Below, piece after piece: positions 45,327 through 47,025 of a DNA stretch of 47,025 bases (its first letter is position 1; the number at the start of each line of letters is the position of its first letter). This DNA comes from Pseudopedobacter sp. (lineage in GTDB: Bacteria > Bacteroidota > Bacteroidia > Sphingobacteriales > Sphingobacteriaceae). The stretch covers positions 1 through 47,025 of the forward strand of contig JACMOI010000160.1 in NCBI GenBank assembly GCA_014378105.1, written 5' to 3'. The position numbers and the translations under genes were made by a program. A model generated the notes under the pieces. The model was not told where the DNA came from. It did no database searches and was given only the letters and a program-made list of their open reading frames with translations.

Positions 45327-46475
45327 TTATTCTTTTAGAATGTAAGTTAATATATCCTCGTGAATTTCATTAATTGGTTTTCCGAAAATATTCTCAATAT
45401 TCTTATCGAGGTCTTTTTTATCAGAATGATATAATGTCCAAATAGCTTCTTTTCCTTTCTTCTCAAAAGCCATTTTACACAGAATAGCACCGGTCACATA
45501 TTGTAGATTACTATCAAATTTATTTCTGATTTTATTATTTACAATAGCCTCGAAAGTTGGATTTTCATAGGTCTTTAAAGTTTTGGATGTTTCTTTTAAA
45601 GCTTGTTCAAAGCTAACTCCATATTTAGGTCCTCCTAACCAAGTTGCCAACCCTTCACTTATGATATTTGGTGGTGGATTTTCTTGTAACGGAAACATCA
45701 TATGCACCAATTCATGTGGGTAATTGGTGTTACTATAGGTAGTGAAAATTTCTCGTAAAGGTAAATTGGTTTGTCCTCCAATGTAATAAGTCCAATAATC
45801 AAAATTGTAGATTCGTCCTAATTCATCAACATTTGGTAGGATATAATATTTGAAGGGTTTAATTTGTAGACCAAATTTTTTAGCTATTTCTTCACAAAAT
45901 TTTATAGCATTTTCTGCTTCTTTTTCATTGAATTTACAATTAGGGTGAATGATATAGGTAATGAATTTATAATGTATAGTTTCCCAATTTCTGGTGCGTT
46001 CATTAATTGTATTTTCTAATTTAAAATTACCATTTTCATCTCTTTGAACATAAAGGTTTGTGATGTAAGATATTGAGGTGCCGGTAGAATCAGCTTCTGC
46101 TTTATTAGATTTGAAAATGGTTTTCACCTGATATAAATTATTATTGAGGCTGTCAATTTGTAAAATTAGAGGTTCGTAATATTTCATAAAACCTTTGAAA
46201 TAGGTTCCAAACATTAGACTAGCTGATCTATCAATTGGGATTTGATTTTCTAGAAGTGCTGGGTAATAATCATTTTTATTCCAATATGGATTTGCATAAG
46301 AACTATCGGGTCTAGAATTGAGGTAATTGGTATAAAGCTGATAGATTGCTTTGACTTCAGTTTTTGAGGTATCCACTCTTGCAGAAATGTAAGGCTTTAT
46401 GTTTTGAGCAAAAATCAATAATGGGCAGCATAGTAAAAATACAAAAAATGGTAATGCTTTAAAATGGTCTTTCAT
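45327..46475 (-). CDS. Putative secreted zinc metallopeptidase (HExxH)
   Basis: 382 residues. Signal peptide at residues 1-24 (FFVFLLCCPLLIFAQ). A long N-terminal part (25-230) has no recognised domain. Residues 254-258 read HELVH, a zinc-binding HExxH motif, followed 16 residues later by a glutamate in SEGLATWLGG, the gluzincin pattern of the peptidase MA-like group (catalytic zinc bound by two His and a later Glu). The C-terminus is helical. Predicted periplasmic or surface protease, substrate unknown. Not obviously in an operon: the antitoxin-like gene follows after 38 bp. Confidence 0.65.
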   Translation of the reverse strand: MKDHFKALPFFVFLLCCPLLIFAQNIKPYISARVDTSKTEVKAIYQLYTNYLNSRPDSSYANPYWNKNDYYPALLENQIPIDRSASLMFGTYFKGFMKYYEPLILQIDSLNNNLYQVKTIFKSNKAEADSTGTSISYITNLYVQRDENGNFKLENTINERTRNWETIHYKFITYIIHPNCKFNEKEAENAIKFCEEIAKKFGLQIKPFKYYILPNVDELGRIYNFDYWTYYIGGQTNLPLREIFTTYSNTNYPHELVHMMFPLQENPPPNIISEGLATWLGGPKYGVSFEQALKETSKTLKTYENPTFEAIVNNKIRNKFDSNLQYVTGAILCKMAFEKKGKEAIWTLYHSDKKDLDKNIENIFGKPINEIHEDILTYILKE

Positions 46476-46741
46476 ATTTAATAGTTTTCAAAACCTAATT
46501 TAGAATAAATTGATTTTAGTTTCTATTTAAAAACCGCATATTAACCATTTTTAACATTGCATTATCCCAAGTTAAATAAACCTGACAAGAGCGGATACCG
46601 GCCATTTGAATAATGCCTTGTGAAGTATGAGCGGTTGGTAGGACTGTCGCCTCCGAAAAATGGTTTCCCTTGCTTTTCATAAAATGATTCCATCGGAAAT
46701 AAAAATTCCCTATTTTCACGGCTGTAAACAATTGAACAAGC
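46476..46741. other. Intergenic region before fabG, G+C-richer patch
   Basis: 266 bp with no convincing gene. The part from about 46565 to 46670 is richer in G+C than other gaps here and holds two GAGCGG direct repeats (about 46585 and 46629). An antisense ORF covers it but overlaps the fabG start and looks like chance. A possible fabG -7 box is TATTTTCA at about 46711, a poor match. Confidence 0.35.
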
Positions 46742-47025
46742 ATGAAATTATTAGAAGGAAAAACGGCTCTGATTACGGGTGCATCTAAAGGAATAGGACG
46801 TAAAATAGCAGAAAAATTTGCAGAACATGGTGCAAATGTGGCTTTCACTTACTTATCTTCAGTAGAAAAAGGTTTGGCTTTGGAAGAAGAGTTGAAAGCA
46901 TTTGGAACGCAGATTAAAGGTTATCGTTCCGATGCTTCAAAATATGCAGAGGCAGAACAATTAATTAATGATATTGTAACTGATTTTGGCACTTTAGACA
47001 TTGTGGTGAACAATGCGGGCATCAC
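46742..47025 (+). CDS. fabG: 3-oxoacyl-[acyl-carrier-protein] reductase (3' end outside window)
   Basis: Reduces 3-oxoacyl-ACP with NADPH in fatty acid synthesis, cytosolic. The 94 visible residues begin MKLLEGKTALITGASKGIGR, with the TGxxxGIG cofactor loop, an HGANVAFTYLSS segment and NNAG near the window edge. The catalytic Ser-Tyr-Lys lies outside. Similarity to FabG is strong, though other SDRs cannot be ruled out from the N-terminus alone. Confidence 0.8.
   Translation, partial: MKLLEGKTALITGASKGIGRKIAEKFAEHGANVAFTYLSSVEKGLALEEELKAFGTQIKGYRSDASKYAEAEQLINDIVTDFGTLDIVVNNAGI

Noticed and set aside
46516-46848. 110-codon minus-strand ORF
   Set aside because: It overlaps the start of fabG on the opposite strand, has no domain or signal features and low protein-like character.

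Overview
The window looks like chromosome from a member of the Bacteroidota, most likely Sphingobacteriaceae (Pedobacter-like). Evidence: AT-rich DNA; promoters of the TTTG-N17-20-TAnnTTTG type; few Shine-Dalgarno sequences; a TonB-dependent receptor with a carboxypeptidase-like N-terminal domain; and families typical of this phylum (DUF4293, cysteine-rich CWC, a CvpA-CAP fusion, eukaryote-like NADP isocitrate dehydrogenase). I see no tRNA, rRNA, CRISPR array, integrase or transposase. Most of the window is ordinary core genome. The genus is inference.

Layout. 1-2.6 kb (minus): a patatin-like lipase cut by the window edge, a CvpA-CAP membrane protein and phosphomannose isomerase. 2.8-6.4 kb (plus): a TonB-dependent receptor and an SDR oxidoreductase. 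6.5-9.5 kb (minus): an ion-homeostasis operon, mscS-kup-ywbE, in which mscS is broken by three lesions. 9.6-18.2 kb: icd, an acidic stress-like protein, dnaX, dnaK, a flavin monooxygenase and eno. 18.6-28.1 kb: ohr, a barrel-like envelope protein, aconitase, a polysaccharide deacetylase, a TolC/adaptor pair without its pump, gpsA and a secreted MORN protein. 28.2-32.6 kb: a DEAD-box RNA helicase, DUF2130, DUF2892 and DUF4293. 32.7-37.5 kb (plus): truA overlapping an ABC exporter, a DAACS symporter and sucD. 37.6-42.9 kb (plus): RlpA, then a cobalamin riboswitch in front of nrdB-nrdA, a CWC protein, msrB and a second RlpA. 42.9-47 kb: two lipoproteins, a methyltransferase, a degraded patch with a palindromic repeat, an orphan antitoxin-like gene, a putative secreted metallopeptidase and the start of fabG.

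Functional threads. Three TCA enzymes (icd, acn, sucD) are present as separate units. Stress functions recur: dnaK, Ohr, MsrB, RNA helicase, Kup/MscS. DNA precursor supply and replication are represented by nrdBA and dnaX.

Most worth a second look: (1) an A10 run in dnaX exactly at the end of domain III, where both alternative frames stop at once, which would make a gamma-like short subunit; (2) a sigma-54-like -24/-12 element at dnaK, preceded by an array of TGNCA half-sites, with a weaker relative in front of the acidic 131-residue protein; (3) a B12 riboswitch controlling a B12-independent class Ia ribonucleotide reductase, implying a class II enzyme elsewhere; (4) the triply broken mscS; (5) a 72-bp palindrome forming the 5' end of a small ORF beside an orphan antitoxin; (6) a small ORF/sRNA-like unit between dnaX and dnaK. 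I found no convincing wholly new multi-gene system. All function calls rest on reading motifs by eye; no database search was run.
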